This document shows positions 43,725 to 52,778 of a DNA stretch of 64,000 bases, piece after piece. A program made the translations under genes and the position numbers. Under the pieces are notes generated by a model, which made no database searches, was not told where the DNA came from, and worked only from the letters and a program-made list of their open reading frames with translations. Origin of the DNA: Shewanella sp. VB17 (GTDB lineage: Bacteria > Pseudomonadota > Gammaproteobacteria > Enterobacterales > Shewanellaceae); contig NZ_JABRVS010000001.1 in assembly GCF_013248905.1 (NCBI RefSeq), positions 4,154,001 to 4,218,000 on the forward strand. Direction: 5' to 3'. Numbering within the stretch: the stretch's first letter is position 1; every line of letters starts with the position of its first letter.

Positions 43725-44447
43725 TTACTCCCAGCCGTAAGGCACAAATAAATAGCCCTTACCCCGAACAGTAATGATACGTTGGTGCGGCCCTACATTA
43801 TCATCCACCTTTTTGCGCAAGCCCACTATTTTATTGTCTATAGCGCGATCTAAACCATCAAATTCGCGGCCAAGTACTGTCTGATAAAGCTCATCCCGGG
43901 AAACGATGCTATCTGCACGGCTGGCAAGAAGCCACAGTACGTCAAACTCTGAATCTGTCAACGTTACACTCTGTTGATCAAGATAAGCACATCTCAGTGT
44001 CGGATTCAGTTTAAGTTTGCCATGTTGTATATTAGTTTTTGGTGAAGCGGCTTCTTCAGAGGCTGATACCGCAGTAGTGAGTCGAATAAGGTTGCGCATT
44101 CTGGCGAGAATAATTCTTGGGTTAATCGGTTTTTGGATAAAATCATGCGCGCCCATTTCTAACAAGCTGACATGGTCCATCTCTTCGTCGCTGGCGGTTA
44201 ATACTAAAATAATGCCATTAAAACGATTCTGTAATGCCCTGCAAATGGAAAAACCATCCATTACGGGTAACATCAAATCCAGCAGAATAAAATCTGGCTG
44301 CGATGTCAAAGCATGAGTAAGCCCTTTATCCCCTTTATATTCTACAGTGACATTAAATTCATATTTTTCAAAAAAAATTGTCAATAAGCTGGCGAGCTTT
44401 TTATCATCTTCAATTATTAGCAAGGAATGCAATTTATTCTTATCCAT
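43725..44447 (-). CDS. OmpR-family response regulator, RstA-like
   Basis: 240 residues. In the receiver domain the acidic pocket is IIEDD, the phosphoacceptor Asp is in FILLDLMLPVMDG and the conserved Lys is in HDFIQKPINP. The C-terminal winged helix has TLTDSEFDVLWLLAS, LDRAIDNKIVGLRKKV and ends RGKGYLFVPYGWE, close to the YLFAPHAWE end of E. coli RstA. It forms an operon with the kinase. Candidate targets are the adjacent protease and eptA-dgkA genes, but no binding site was identified. Confidence 0.91.
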   Translation of the reverse strand: MDKNKLHSLLIIEDDKKLASLLTIFFEKYEFNVTVEYKGDKGLTHALTSQPDFILLDLMLPVMDGFSICRALQNRFNGIILVLTASDEEMDHVSLLEMGAHDFIQKPINPRIILARMRNLIRLTTAVSASEEAASPKTNIQHGKLKLNPTLRCAYLDQQSVTLTDSEFDVLWLLASRADSIVSRDELYQTVLGREFDGLDRAIDNKIVGLRKKVDDNVGPHQRIITVRGKGYLFVPYGWE

Positions 44448-44596
44448 TTTTATTTTTCAAATACATAATTTAATTAGCAATTTATGCATTTCAGACTTGT
44501 CGTGAATATAACATATTGTGATGCCTGTATTGATGGGATTTCAACAAGATTGAAACCAAGGAATATAATAGATAAAAAATACCCTATAAACCAAAA

Positions 44597-45650
44597 GGCG
44601 TTGTTGCTCAAATCCCGAATCTAAACGCAGCACCCCAAGGTGTTTCACCCAATTAGGCAGCGTGTTTCCTAACTGGCATTTCTAACCCTATGACTTTATT
44701 CATTGCTTTAACACCCGCTAACGCTTCACCTACCTGAGCGTTATAATCCCGAAGACTCAGTTTTGGACTAATTAACTGTTTATATCGATACATCGCTGTT
44801 TCTGATAGTGATCTCTGATGATAATCATTATCCTGTTTCCATTGCGCTAATTGGTTAGCCTTGAGTGCTTTTACTGCTTCATTTCTGGGGTGGTCATCCT
44901 CCCAATATCCAGCATGACTTCTCGGGGGGATAGTAGGCTTGCACCCTTTGCGCTGAAGTAGTTTATGGCATGCCTTAGTGTCATAGGCACCATCAGCTGA
45001 GACTTGAGTTATATTTCTTCTTAATGGGTTAAGTAATGTGGGAAATACTTCATTATCGGCAACGTTAACTAAGCTTATTTCAGCTGACACAATTTCATGG
45101 GTATTACTATCCACTGCAAGGTGTAGCTTTCGCCAAGTACGGCGTTTTTCTTTACCATGCTTACGCGTTTTCCATTCTCCTTCTCCATAAACTTTTAGAC
45201 CTGTTGAATCAATCACAACATGTGCCGCAGAGCCACGACTCGGTGCTCGATAGTTGATCTCAACAGTCTTAGCTCTTTTGCTTATACAGCTATAACTTGG
45301 TGAGGTCAGTGGCACATCCATAAGTTGAAATACAGAGTTGGTGAATCCTTCAAGTGCTCGTAATCACAAGTTAAAAACGCCTTTCACAACGAGTGCTGTT
45401 TCAATAGCAACATCAGAGTAAGTGAACCCTCGACCACGACGCCCGTGGTGTTCACAACAATACCAAGACTTAATTGCTTGCTCATCAATCCAGAAAGTGA
45501 GTGAGCCTCGATTAATCAACGCCTTATTGTACTGAGACCAATTGGTTATTTTATGTTTAGATTTTCCCACTTTTCAGCTTCCGTATAGCTATCTTTAGGG
45601 ATCAGATCACGCTAACGGCAAAAGGTTCCCTCGATTTAGGAAACAAGGCT
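44597..45650. mobile_element. IS5-family insertion sequence (IS903-like group), inactivated
   Basis: 1054 bp. The ends GGCGTTGTTGCTCAAATC (44597-44614) and, reversed, AGCCTTGTTTCCTAAATC (45633-45650) are imperfect 18-bp inverted repeats (13 matches). The 9 bp AAACCAAAA lies directly on both sides (44588-44596 and 45651-45659), an exact target-site duplication of the size typical of this group. The element holds one transposase gene on the minus strand, broken by a nonsense codon. It lies between the two-component operon and metE. Confidence 0.93.
44653..45570 (-). pseudogene. IS5-family DDE transposase with an in-frame stop codon
   Basis: One reading frame of 305 codons runs through, broken by a TGA at 45364-45366. 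The first part (68 residues, MGKSKHKITNWSQYNKALIN to ETALVVKGVFNL) and the second (LRALEGFTNSVFQLMDVPLT onward) join without loss. The DDE residues are seen in VVIDSTGLKVYGEGEW, VSADGAYDTKACHK and ETAMYRYKQLIS, with the YREK-type spacing of the family. The single stop is either a recent mutation or a sequencing error. Confidence 0.9.
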
Positions 45651-45672
45651 AAACCAAAATGTAAAAATAAAT

Positions 45673-45701
45673 AGCCCCTAAAAGTACTCAAAAAAGGGGC
45701 T
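45673..45701 (-). terminator. Terminator of metE
   Basis: AGCCCCT / AGGGGCT with a 15-nt loop, followed on the minus strand by ATTTATTTTTAC. It lies about 40 nt past the metE stop; the insertion sequence ends just beyond it, so metE itself is undisturbed. Confidence 0.8.
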
Positions 45702-45742
45702 GAAATAGCACTGTTAAACTGAATTGAAATAAAATTTACTCA

Positions 45743-48037
45743 TTATCCAAGTCGTCTCCTCAACACCTTAGCCGCTTGAACTAAATTCTTAAGTGCAGGT
45801 TCAACTTCATCCCAAGTTCTTGTTTTAAGGCCACAATCAGGATTTACCCAAAGTTGCCTAACAGGTATTTTACGTGCAGCCTTTTCGACTAACACCACCA
45901 TTTCATCAACTGTTGGCGTATTAGGTGTATGGATATCATAAACACCTGGCCCAATCTCATTTGGATACTCGAAATCTTCGAATGCTGTTAATAACTCCAT
46001 TCTAGAACGTGAAGTTTCGATCGTTATCACATCTGCATCCATAGCAGCTATTGCTGCAATGGTCTCATTAAACTCGCTGTAACACATATGTGTATGAATT
46101 TGTGTTTCATTTTCAACACCTGCAGCACTAAGCTTAAAAGCATCGACAGCCCAGTTGAGGTACTCTGCCCAGTCACTTTTTTTCAAAGGTAAACCCTCAC
46201 GAAATGCAGGTTCATCAATTTGAATAATCCCTATACCTGCATTTTGCAGATCAACCACCTCATCTCGAATAGCCAAACCAATTTGTGTTGCTATTTGCTC
46301 ACGAGAAATATCTTCACGGGCAAATGACCAATGTAGAATAGTAACTGGGCCGGTTAACATCCCTTTCACTGGTTTGTCGGTCAAGCCCTGAGCAAAAGTA
46401 GCCCAATCAAGTGTCATCCCATTTGGACGAGACACATCACCATAAATCAGTGGCGGCTTAACACAACGAGAACCATAACTCTGAACCCAGCCAAACTCAG
46501 TGAAACCAAAACCTTGTAATTGTTCACCAAAATATTCAACCATATCATTTCGCTCAGCTTCTCCATGAACTAATACATCGATACCTAATTTAAGCTGCCT
46601 CTCTATGGTATCTTTAGTGACTTGCTGCAGCTGCTCATTATAGAAGTCTTCAGTGATCTCATTTTTACGCCATCGATTTCTCAGCCCTCTAATCGCTGGG
46701 GTTTGCGGAAACGAACCAATGGTCGTTATCGGTAACAAGGGTAACTGATATTTAGCCTGCTGAATTTGCTGGCGATTAACAAAATCGGTCTCCCTTGCAT
46801 AATCATGATGAGTTAGCGCAGCAACTCTGCCAACGACTTGCTGATCGGTAGCTGCATCACGGGTGCTACGACGTGCTATACAATTGGCAACGATGACCTC
46901 AGACTTTATATCATTAGGGGAACTAAGCAAGGTCTGAAGTTGGGCCAACTCGGTGAGCTTTTGTTTTGCAAACGCCAACTGTTGTTTAAGATCTGGGGCT
47001 AATTTAGTCTCTACATCCAGATCGACCGGAGTGTGTAAGAGTGAGCAAGAAGGTGCTAACCAAATACGCCCTCTTAAATCGTTAACAGTCGCTGCTATTC
47101 TCTCACCGATAAGATCAATATCAGCAGCCCAGACATTACGTCCATTAATCAGTCCAAGCGATAAAATTTGATCAGCTTTTAAGTTGGCGGCAAACAATGG
47201 TAACTGTTCTGGGGCAGTGACCAAATCAAGGTGGATCCCCGCAACAGGCAAAGCCGACACCAAGCTTTGGTGGTGGGCAATGGTGCCGTAATAACTTGCC
47301 AATAATACTTTCACTTCAACAGTTTGTAATGCTTTATAGGAAAAACTAATAGCCTCCTGCCATTCACTATCTAGCTCTAAAGCTAAAACAGGCTCGTCAA
47401 GTTGGACCCACTCAACACCTTGATCACTGAACCGCTGTAAGATTTGCTTGTAAGCAATTAAGAGTTGAGGAAGCAGTGATAATTTATTGAAATCACTCCC
47501 GACTCCTTTTGCAAGATAAAGATAAGTGACGGGTCCTAATAGCACAGGCTTAGCTTGGTAACCTAAGGTTTGCGCCTCACTAACTTCATTAAATATTTGC
47601 TCATAGGCGATGTTAAACTCCTGATTTTCAGTCAGTTCTGGGACAATATAGTGATAGTTGGTATTAAAGTATTTCGTCATTTCAGCTGCTGAGCTGTCTT
47701 TACCTGTTGGTGCACGCCCTCGGGCTACCCTAAAGAGGGTATCTAGCCCTATTGTCCCTGATAGCGTTTCTCTCTCATCCCGATGACGTTCAGGAATACA
47801 ATTTAATGTCGCACTTAGCGTAAGCACCTGATCATAGTAAGCAAAGTCACCTACAGGTAATAAATTCACCCCCGCTTCAGCCTGCCACTTCCAATGAGTG
47901 CTGCGCAGCTCTTTAGCAACCTCTATAAGCTCTGCTTGTGTGGATTCACCTCGCCAGTATCTTTCTTGGGCAAATTTTAATTCACGCTGACGCCCGATAC
48001 GGGGAAAGCCTAAGCTTGCGACCTCTATAGTTTTCAT
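45743..48037 (-). CDS. metE: Cobalamin-independent methionine synthase
   Basis: 764 residues. It transfers a methyl group from 5-methyltetrahydropteroyltriglutamate to homocysteine. The N-terminal barrel starts SLGFPRIGRQRELKFAQERY. The C-terminal catalytic half has TTIGSFPQTPAIRGLR, VLVHGEAERNDMVEYFGEQL, and the zinc ligands His and Cys in IHTHMCYSEF and Cys in VNPDCGLKTRTWDE. The whole protein looks intact. It is divergent from metR; the region between carries MetJ-type and MetR-type sites. B12 uptake gene btuB lies close by, suggesting that the cell also has a B12-dependent MetH. Confidence 0.97.
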   Translation of the reverse strand: MKTIEVASLGFPRIGRQRELKFAQERYWRGESTQAELIEVAKELRSTHWKWQAEAGVNLLPVGDFAYYDQVLTLSATLNCIPERHRDERETLSGTIGLDTLFRVARGRAPTGKDSSAAEMTKYFNTNYHYIVPELTENQEFNIAYEQIFNEVSEAQTLGYQAKPVLLGPVTYLYLAKGVGSDFNKLSLLPQLLIAYKQILQRFSDQGVEWVQLDEPVLALELDSEWQEAISFSYKALQTVEVKVLLASYYGTIAHHQSLVSALPVAGIHLDLVTAPEQLPLFAANLKADQILSLGLINGRNVWAADIDLIGERIAATVNDLRGRIWLAPSCSLLHTPVDLDVETKLAPDLKQQLAFAKQKLTELAQLQTLLSSPNDIKSEVIVANCIARRSTRDAATDQQVVGRVAALTHHDYARETDFVNRQQIQQAKYQLPLLPITTIGSFPQTPAIRGLRNRWRKNEITEDFYNEQLQQVTKDTIERQLKLGIDVLVHGEAERNDMVEYFGEQLQGFGFTEFGWVQSYGSRCVKPPLIYGDVSRPNGMTLDWATFAQGLTDKPVKGMLTGPVTILHWSFAREDISREQIATQIGLAIRDEVVDLQNAGIGIIQIDEPAFREGLPLKKSDWAEYLNWAVDAFKLSAAGVENETQIHTHMCYSEFNETIAAIAAMDADVITIETSRSRMELLTAFEDFEYPNEIGPGVYDIHTPNTPTVDEMVVLVEKAARKIPVRQLWVNPDCGLKTRTWDEVEPALKNLVQAAKVLRRRLG

Positions 48038-48143
48038 GTGTTATTCCTTGTTACTTTCAATATGAGTAAAACGTTAAGTAGACGCGATAAAAACGATTAA
48101 CAGCTCACTAATATTACGTGTTGATATTAACAGCTGACCAGGT

Positions 48144-48167
48144 AGGCGTCTGGACGTCTAGAAGTAT
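48144..48167. promoter_or_regulatory. Tandem met boxes (MetJ operator) between metE and metR
   Basis: Three adjacent 8-mers, AGGCGTCT, GGACGTCT and AGAAGTAT, match the E. coli met box AGACGTCT at 7, 7 and 6 of 8 positions. A possible metE -10 (TATACT on the minus strand, at the third box) overlaps the operator. MetJ with S-adenosylmethionine would repress here. Confidence 0.75.
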
Positions 48168-48215
48168 ATTGTGATAACCTGTTCAGGAACAAGAGAATAA
48201 ATTTCAAGCACAACA

Positions 48216-48228
48216 TGAATGAAATTCA
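48216..48228. promoter_or_regulatory. MetR-type binding site near the metR start
   Basis: TGAATGAAATTCA fits the MetR consensus TGAA-N5-TTCA exactly and is centred in a longer palindrome (AACATGAAT...ATTCATGTT). It lies 24 nt before the metR ATG, placing it for autoregulation and possibly for metE activation. Confidence 0.7.
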
Positions 48229-48251
48229 TGTTTAAGGTAAAAGCCGGCATT

Positions 48252-49139
48252 ATGATAGAACTTAGACATTTACGTACGTTAGTTGCCCTTAAGGAAAGTG
48301 GCAGTCTTGCCGCAGCGGCTAAAAAACGCTTCGTCACTCAGTCAGCTTTATCCCATCAAATAAAAGAGCTGGAAACCAAAATCAAGGCTTCTATTTTTAT
48401 CAGAAAAAGCACCCCACTCTCTTTTACTCAAGAGGGAATAAAACTATTAACTTTAGCAGACGAAATTTTACCCAAAGTCAATGAAATTGAGTATGAACTT
48501 AAGCAGGGATTTAATAACGTGGAAAATAGGCTTGCTGTGGGTATCGAATGCCACAGTTGTTTTCGTTGGCTTATGCCTGCCATGGCACAATTCAGAAATT
48601 TATTTCCCAAAGTCAATGTCGACCTGTCCAGCCGTTACCTTTTTAACTCGCTTAACGCACTTGAGAACGGTGATCTGGATCTAGTATTAACTTCAGATCC
48701 TGTTGCTGATAAAGCTATTTACTATCAACATTTATTTGATTTTGAAGTCAAATTGGTTGTTGCTAATGATCATCCGCTAGCAGCTCAAAATTTTGTGATC
48801 CCACACCAACTTGAAAAAAAAACCATCATCAGCTATCCAGTACCACTTAAGCGTTTAGATCTTTACCGTCATTTTATGGAGCCAGCCGGAGTGAAAGCTG
48901 GCGAACAGATAAGCTGTGACCTCACCATGATGCTATTGCAGCGTATTGCCTGTAGAGATGGAGTTGCTGCGTTGCCAAATTGGTCTATCAGCGAGTCCTA
49001 TGGATTAAATTTAACCTCGGTTAAATTAGGCGAAGATGGGCTTATACGCCCGCTTTATGGGGCCTATCGAAAAGATGGACACAATAGATCACTAGCACAG
49101 AAATGGTTGAAATTAGTGACCTATAAACATAATCAATGA
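48252..49139 (+). CDS. metR: LysR-family methionine regulator MetR
   Basis: 295 residues. MetR activates metE and metH with homocysteine as coactivator. MIELRHLRTLVALKESGSLA, then AAAKKRFVTQSALSHQIKEL, aligns with E. coli MetR from its first residue, so the ATG at 48252 was chosen over 48219. The diagnostic effector-domain segment LAVGIECHSCFRWLMPAM is present, as are NDHPLAAQNFVIP and ISYPVPLKRLDLYRHFMEPA. Divergent from metE as in enterobacteria. The ribosome-binding site is poor. Confidence 0.93.
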   Translation: MIELRHLRTLVALKESGSLAAAAKKRFVTQSALSHQIKELETKIKASIFIRKSTPLSFTQEGIKLLTLADEILPKVNEIEYELKQGFNNVENRLAVGIECHSCFRWLMPAMAQFRNLFPKVNVDLSSRYLFNSLNALENGDLDLVLTSDPVADKAIYYQHLFDFEVKLVVANDHPLAAQNFVIPHQLEKKTIISYPVPLKRLDLYRHFMEPAGVKAGEQISCDLTMMLLQRIACRDGVAALPNWSISESYGLNLTSVKLGEDGLIRPLYGAYRKDGHNRSLAQKWLKLVTYKHNQ

Positions 49140-49159
49140 GTCATTAATTAAATAAGTCC

Positions 49160-49888
49160 CTACAATGGCTTAAGTAATTGATTTTTCATCGATAATACAC
49201 GCCTTAACACTAAACCAGAAGAATTAGAATTATTAGTTTGGCGAAGATTATGCGCGATCATAAACTCATCCTGTAATTCTTCATCTAACCCCAATGAATC
49301 AAATGCTTCTAAGGTTAACGTCTGTTTTTGATTATCGATGAGTGACTTAATTATGCTCAAGGGAAAAGATTCTTCAGATTCAGCATTTAAGTATGCAAAA
49401 GCTGTCAGTGCGATCACCTCACCGAATACACTAAATAGCGCTAAAGTCTGCACTTCATCCGGGTCGATGTCTACTCCTAGCATTTGATGCAAACTATCTA
49501 CAGCATCGCTGGCTATATTCTCGGTCAAGTCCCAATAGCCCCGTACTAACTTCTTATAGGGTTGAGGCAACTCATCGAGACGCTCTTTAAGATAAAAAGT
49601 GAACGCATAGCGATAGATGTTCACTTGACCTAGTCTTATTAATGCGTCTTTCAATGAACGATTTCGAGTCGAATTGGCATCCGTAAAGGCCGCTGCATTA
49701 CTGCGCCATAACATGTGAGCTGACAGTGCAGGATCTGAGGATATGATATCAATAACATTTTGAATGTCCCCATCGGCAATGATGGCTTTTTTAAGGGGAA
49801 CTAAAATACCGCGACGACCAATAACTTGCTCTTCGTTACTGATGATAGCCCGCACTTGAGTGAATACTTGGTGCTCAAGATCTGTCAT
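49160..49888 (-). CDS. HDOD-domain-like signalling protein
   Basis: 242 residues, helical, cytoplasmic. The segment GDIQNVIDIISSDPALSAHM, then LWRSNAAAF and LKDALIRLGQVNIYRYAFTF, resembles the HDOD domain (SDPALSAKLLRLANS...AIxxLG), but no HD metal residues are evident. HDOD proteins are regulatory and have no known catalysis. The ATG at 49888 (MTDLEHQVFTQVRA) was preferred to a TTG three codons upstream. It converges with metR. A single gene with no operon partner. Confidence 0.65.
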   Translation of the reverse strand: MTDLEHQVFTQVRAIISNEEQVIGRRGILVPLKKAIIADGDIQNVIDIISSDPALSAHMLWRSNAAAFTDANSTRNRSLKDALIRLGQVNIYRYAFTFYLKERLDELPQPYKKLVRGYWDLTENIASDAVDSLHQMLGVDIDPDEVQTLALFSVFGEVIALTAFAYLNAESEESFPLSIIKSLIDNQKQTLTLEAFDSLGLDEELQDEFMIAHNLRQTNNSNSSGLVLRRVLSMKNQLLKPL

Positions 49889-50412
49889 AAGATGCAATAG
49901 CCTAATTGATGATAAAATAGGTAAAGGTTATATTATATTGACTCATTATAAACACTACCGTTCTTTATCTTATTTAATTCAATACTTTATTCTTATACAG
50001 TCATCTACTTATACGTTAATTAAGCAGACATCAAGCCTATCTTAACCACATCACGCTAAAATAAACCATATCTATAAGCATATACCACAAGAATACTAAT
50101 TTACACTAACCTTTGTATAAACATACTCGATTAACATTTATCGGAGGTAAAATTAGAAAGAAATCATGATGTATTGTGCTTATCCGCGTGGAGTAAAACC
50201 CTTAAAAAAACACTTATGAGTTTAATCAACCTAAATCACAGCAGACCCCATCGTTAGCTGCCTTTAGTGATCAATGCCTAAACCAGCAGATAATTCACTT
50301 AACATTTATTCATCATTCCCCCTCACTAATCTCTTTTACTAAATGAAGGATACAAAAAACCAGATCCTAAGATCTGGCTTTATTAGCTGTGTGTTTTTTA
50401 GATGGTATGTAA
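49889..50412. other. Gene-free region between the HDOD-like gene and btuB
   Basis: About 520 nt, AT-rich, no supported gene. It holds the btuB terminator at its right end. I saw no repeats or RNA motifs. Confidence 0.4.
50354..50377 (-). terminator. Terminator of btuB
   Basis: On the minus strand CCAGATC-TTAG-GATCTGG is followed by TTTTTT. It lies 36 nt past the btuB stop. Confidence 0.85.
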
Positions 50413-52278
50413 TCAGAACGCTTGATAATTCACACTAAAAAATAGTTCTCTGCTAGGACTCAAATAATTTTTAGCGGATATTATTGTTTCATCTAACAAA
50501 TTATTCGCTTTTAAACGTAAGGTCCAACGATTATCAATATGATATCCGACACTAAGGTCGAGCTGTTGATATGAATCGAAAAAGTCACCATATCCGGCAT
50601 AACGTTCACCTTGATAATGGTAGTTTGCCAATAAATCAAACTGCTGCCATTCATAACTTAGAAGATAGCTGAAATCATGCTTACTACGACCAATAAGTTG
50701 CTCATCAGTTTGAGTGTCTTCCGCTTTTAAATAAGTATAACTAAGCTGATGTTCTAAATTAAAAAGCTGATAATTGGCTGACAATTCAGCCCCAGACATC
50801 TCTGCTTTATTGATATTAACAGGCTTCCGTACCTCCATTTCTCCAGTTGATGCCCAAGTAATCAAATTATCGACTTGATTTTGAAATAAACTGACATACG
50901 CCACTAAATTATCAACTTGATAGTTTAGTGTTAGATCATAATTTTTTGCCGTTTCAGAGAGAAGATCTGGGTTACCAGAATTTGGCCAATAGAGATCATT
51001 AAAAGTGGGTGCTTTGAAGCTGGTTCCAGTGGTTGCCGATAAACGCCATTGAGCATTAAATTGGTAGGCAAGACTGGTATTATAAGAGAGTTCACTATCG
51101 ATATTCTCAACATCATCATACCTAACAGCAACCTCAATTAAGAGTTTATTCCACTGTTGCTGCAGCAAGCCATATACACCAATAATATCACGTTGATTTT
51201 GTTCATAATCCCCACTAATCTCTTCTCTTGACCAATCAATACCACCATTCAATATTAGTCCATTAGTTACAGTATATTGGTTACTCCAGTTTATCTGATC
51301 ACGTGTCGTTTCATAAATATTTGTTGGGACATTAGTATTGTCGCCACGAAAGTTTTCGTTGTAATCACGTGATTGGCTCAGGGTCAACTTACTGATAAAG
51401 CTTTCATTACGGTATTTAGCCCCAAGGTTCCACAAGTAATTTTCATAATCTGATTCATCAGCAGAGCCCGAAGCGAATGTATCATCATATTGGTAAGTCC
51501 CTTTATCATATTGAGCATTCCACAGTGCTTGCCAATATTGATTTATGGGTTGCGAACCCTTAAGTGAAAAACTACTACGTTGATAACCATCATCATCATT
51601 TTCAACATCGCTACCATTATAAACATCATAGCCATCTGACTGTTCATGATTTACAGAAAAGCTAGTGCTCCCTTCGCCATGATTAACACCAAAACCAAGC
51701 GTACCTCGAATATAATCATTACTGCCATATTCCGTACTGGCAAACCATTCCCCTTCTTTTAATTGACGGGTAAATATTTGAATAACGCCGCCGATGGCAT
51801 CGCTGCCCCAAATAGAAGCTCGAGGTCCTTTTAACACTTCAACACGTTCAATATTTTCAGGGGACAAAGTATTAAAGCTCACAGCACCTAAGGTTGCAGA
51901 GCCAATTTTAACTCCATCAATTAGTACTAACACGTGGTTTGAATTGCTGCCACGAATACTGATTGATGTATTTTGACCTGGCCCCCCATTACGAGACACG
52001 CTCACTCCAGGCAATATTTCTAAAACATCAGCAACTGATTTAGGATTCAATCGCTCTATTTCTTCACGTTCAATAGTATTGATAACCATAAGCTGCTGTT
52101 CTGCAGATCGGTCAAAACGTGATCCTGTTACTGTTATAGTCTCTTCGACTTCAGCAGCCGTAGCCATCGATGCTGGCAATAAGGTGAGAACGCTGCTGAC
52201 TAGCACAGCGATTTTTGATAACTTAATTGGCGCTTTATATGATTTTTTATACGACTTTTTGTATGTAAGGGTACCCAT
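50413..52278 (-). CDS. btuB: TonB-dependent vitamin B12 receptor BtuB
   Basis: 621 residues, an outer-membrane beta-barrel of 22 strands with a plug. The signal peptide (SKIAVLVSSVLTLLPASMAT) is followed by a TonB box (ETITVTGS). The plug has ERLNPKSVADVLEILPGVSV, NHVLVLIDGVKIGSAT and RVEVLKGPRASIWGSDAIGG. The barrel ends with LSPSRELFFSVNYQAF (terminal Phe). The ATG at 52278 has AGGAG and AAGG upstream; earlier in-frame starts would extend into the riboswitch. A cobalamin riboswitch and a met-box-overlapped promoter precede it, so the cobalamin assignment is firm. Confidence 0.93.
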   Translation of the reverse strand: MGTLTYKKSYKKSYKAPIKLSKIAVLVSSVLTLLPASMATAAEVEETITVTGSRFDRSAEQQLMVINTIEREEIERLNPKSVADVLEILPGVSVSRNGGPGQNTSISIRGSNSNHVLVLIDGVKIGSATLGAVSFNTLSPENIERVEVLKGPRASIWGSDAIGGVIQIFTRQLKEGEWFASTEYGSNDYIRGTLGFGVNHGEGSTSFSVNHEQSDGYDVYNGSDVENDDDGYQRSSFSLKGSQPINQYWQALWNAQYDKGTYQYDDTFASGSADESDYENYLWNLGAKYRNESFISKLTLSQSRDYNENFRGDNTNVPTNIYETTRDQINWSNQYTVTNGLILNGGIDWSREEISGDYEQNQRDIIGVYGLLQQQWNKLLIEVAVRYDDVENIDSELSYNTSLAYQFNAQWRLSATTGTSFKAPTFNDLYWPNSGNPDLLSETAKNYDLTLNYQVDNLVAYVSLFQNQVDNLITWASTGEMEVRKPVNINKAEMSGAELSANYQLFNLEHQLSYTYLKAEDTQTDEQLIGRSKHDFSYLLSYEWQQFDLLANYHYQGERYAGYGDFFDSYQQLDLSVGYHIDNRWTLRLKANNLLDETIISAKNYLSPSRELFFSVNYQAF

Positions 52279-52399
52279 TTTACCTTTGACTCCTGAAAGG
52301 AAAACGGGGCAAAATGTCACGATTCGATTTAATTCAGTCCAAATAATTAAAACGTTATATCGCATTTCGAGATCTGCCCGCCGAAATCTCAAAATCATC

Positions 52400-52605
52400 T
52401 CATGGGCCGGTCTCCGGACTTAGGCTATTGAGGGCTCTCTATAAGGGAGCCTACACAAATTAAACAACACCTTAATTCAGTGCTGTTAACTTTCGCCTTT
52501 TACCGTTGCGGGGGCAGTGCCAGATTTTCACAGGCTTCCCGATTATCCTTCCCTCCCCTATAAAATAAATTCGACTCAACAAAGTCTAAGGATAAGTTCA
52601 GGCAC
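52400..52605 (-). ncRNA. Cobalamin riboswitch controlling btuB
   Basis: Reading the minus strand, the conserved core GGGAAGCC...AAAATCTGGCACTGCCC and CCCGCAACGGTAA lies at about 52505-52545. The B12-box-like AAGTCCGGAGACCGGCC is at 52404-52421, followed by the btuB leader. The aptamer starts 122 nt before the btuB ATG. Adenosylcobalamin binding would reduce btuB expression. Boundaries are approximate. Confidence 0.92.
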
Positions 52606-52670
52606 CACATAAGATTGACAATTATTGTTAATGCCTGCTCGCTGTAAAATACAGAAAAGTAAGCGGCGGC

Positions 52671-52700
52671 ATTATAGACGTCTATACGGATAAATGTCTA
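52671..52700 (-). promoter_or_regulatory. btuB promoter overlapped by tandem met boxes
   Basis: On the minus strand TAGACA (-35) and TATAAT (-10) are separated by 18 nt, just upstream of the riboswitch. The same stretch contains three 8-mers in register (AGACATTT, ATCCGTAT, AGACGTCT) that match the met box at 6, 5 and 8 positions. A MetJ repressor bound here would block RNA polymerase directly. Confidence 0.65.
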
Positions 52701-52778
52701 ACTTTCGATTGAGGTAATAATCACTTCGCTCTAAAAAATATTTAAAAAATATAATTGGTATCATTTGTAAACATCCAA

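Noticed and set aside
52279..52398. N-terminal extension of BtuB upstream of 52278
   Set aside because: It lies in the riboswitch leader and precedes the signal peptide; the ATG at 52278 has proper ribosome-binding sites.
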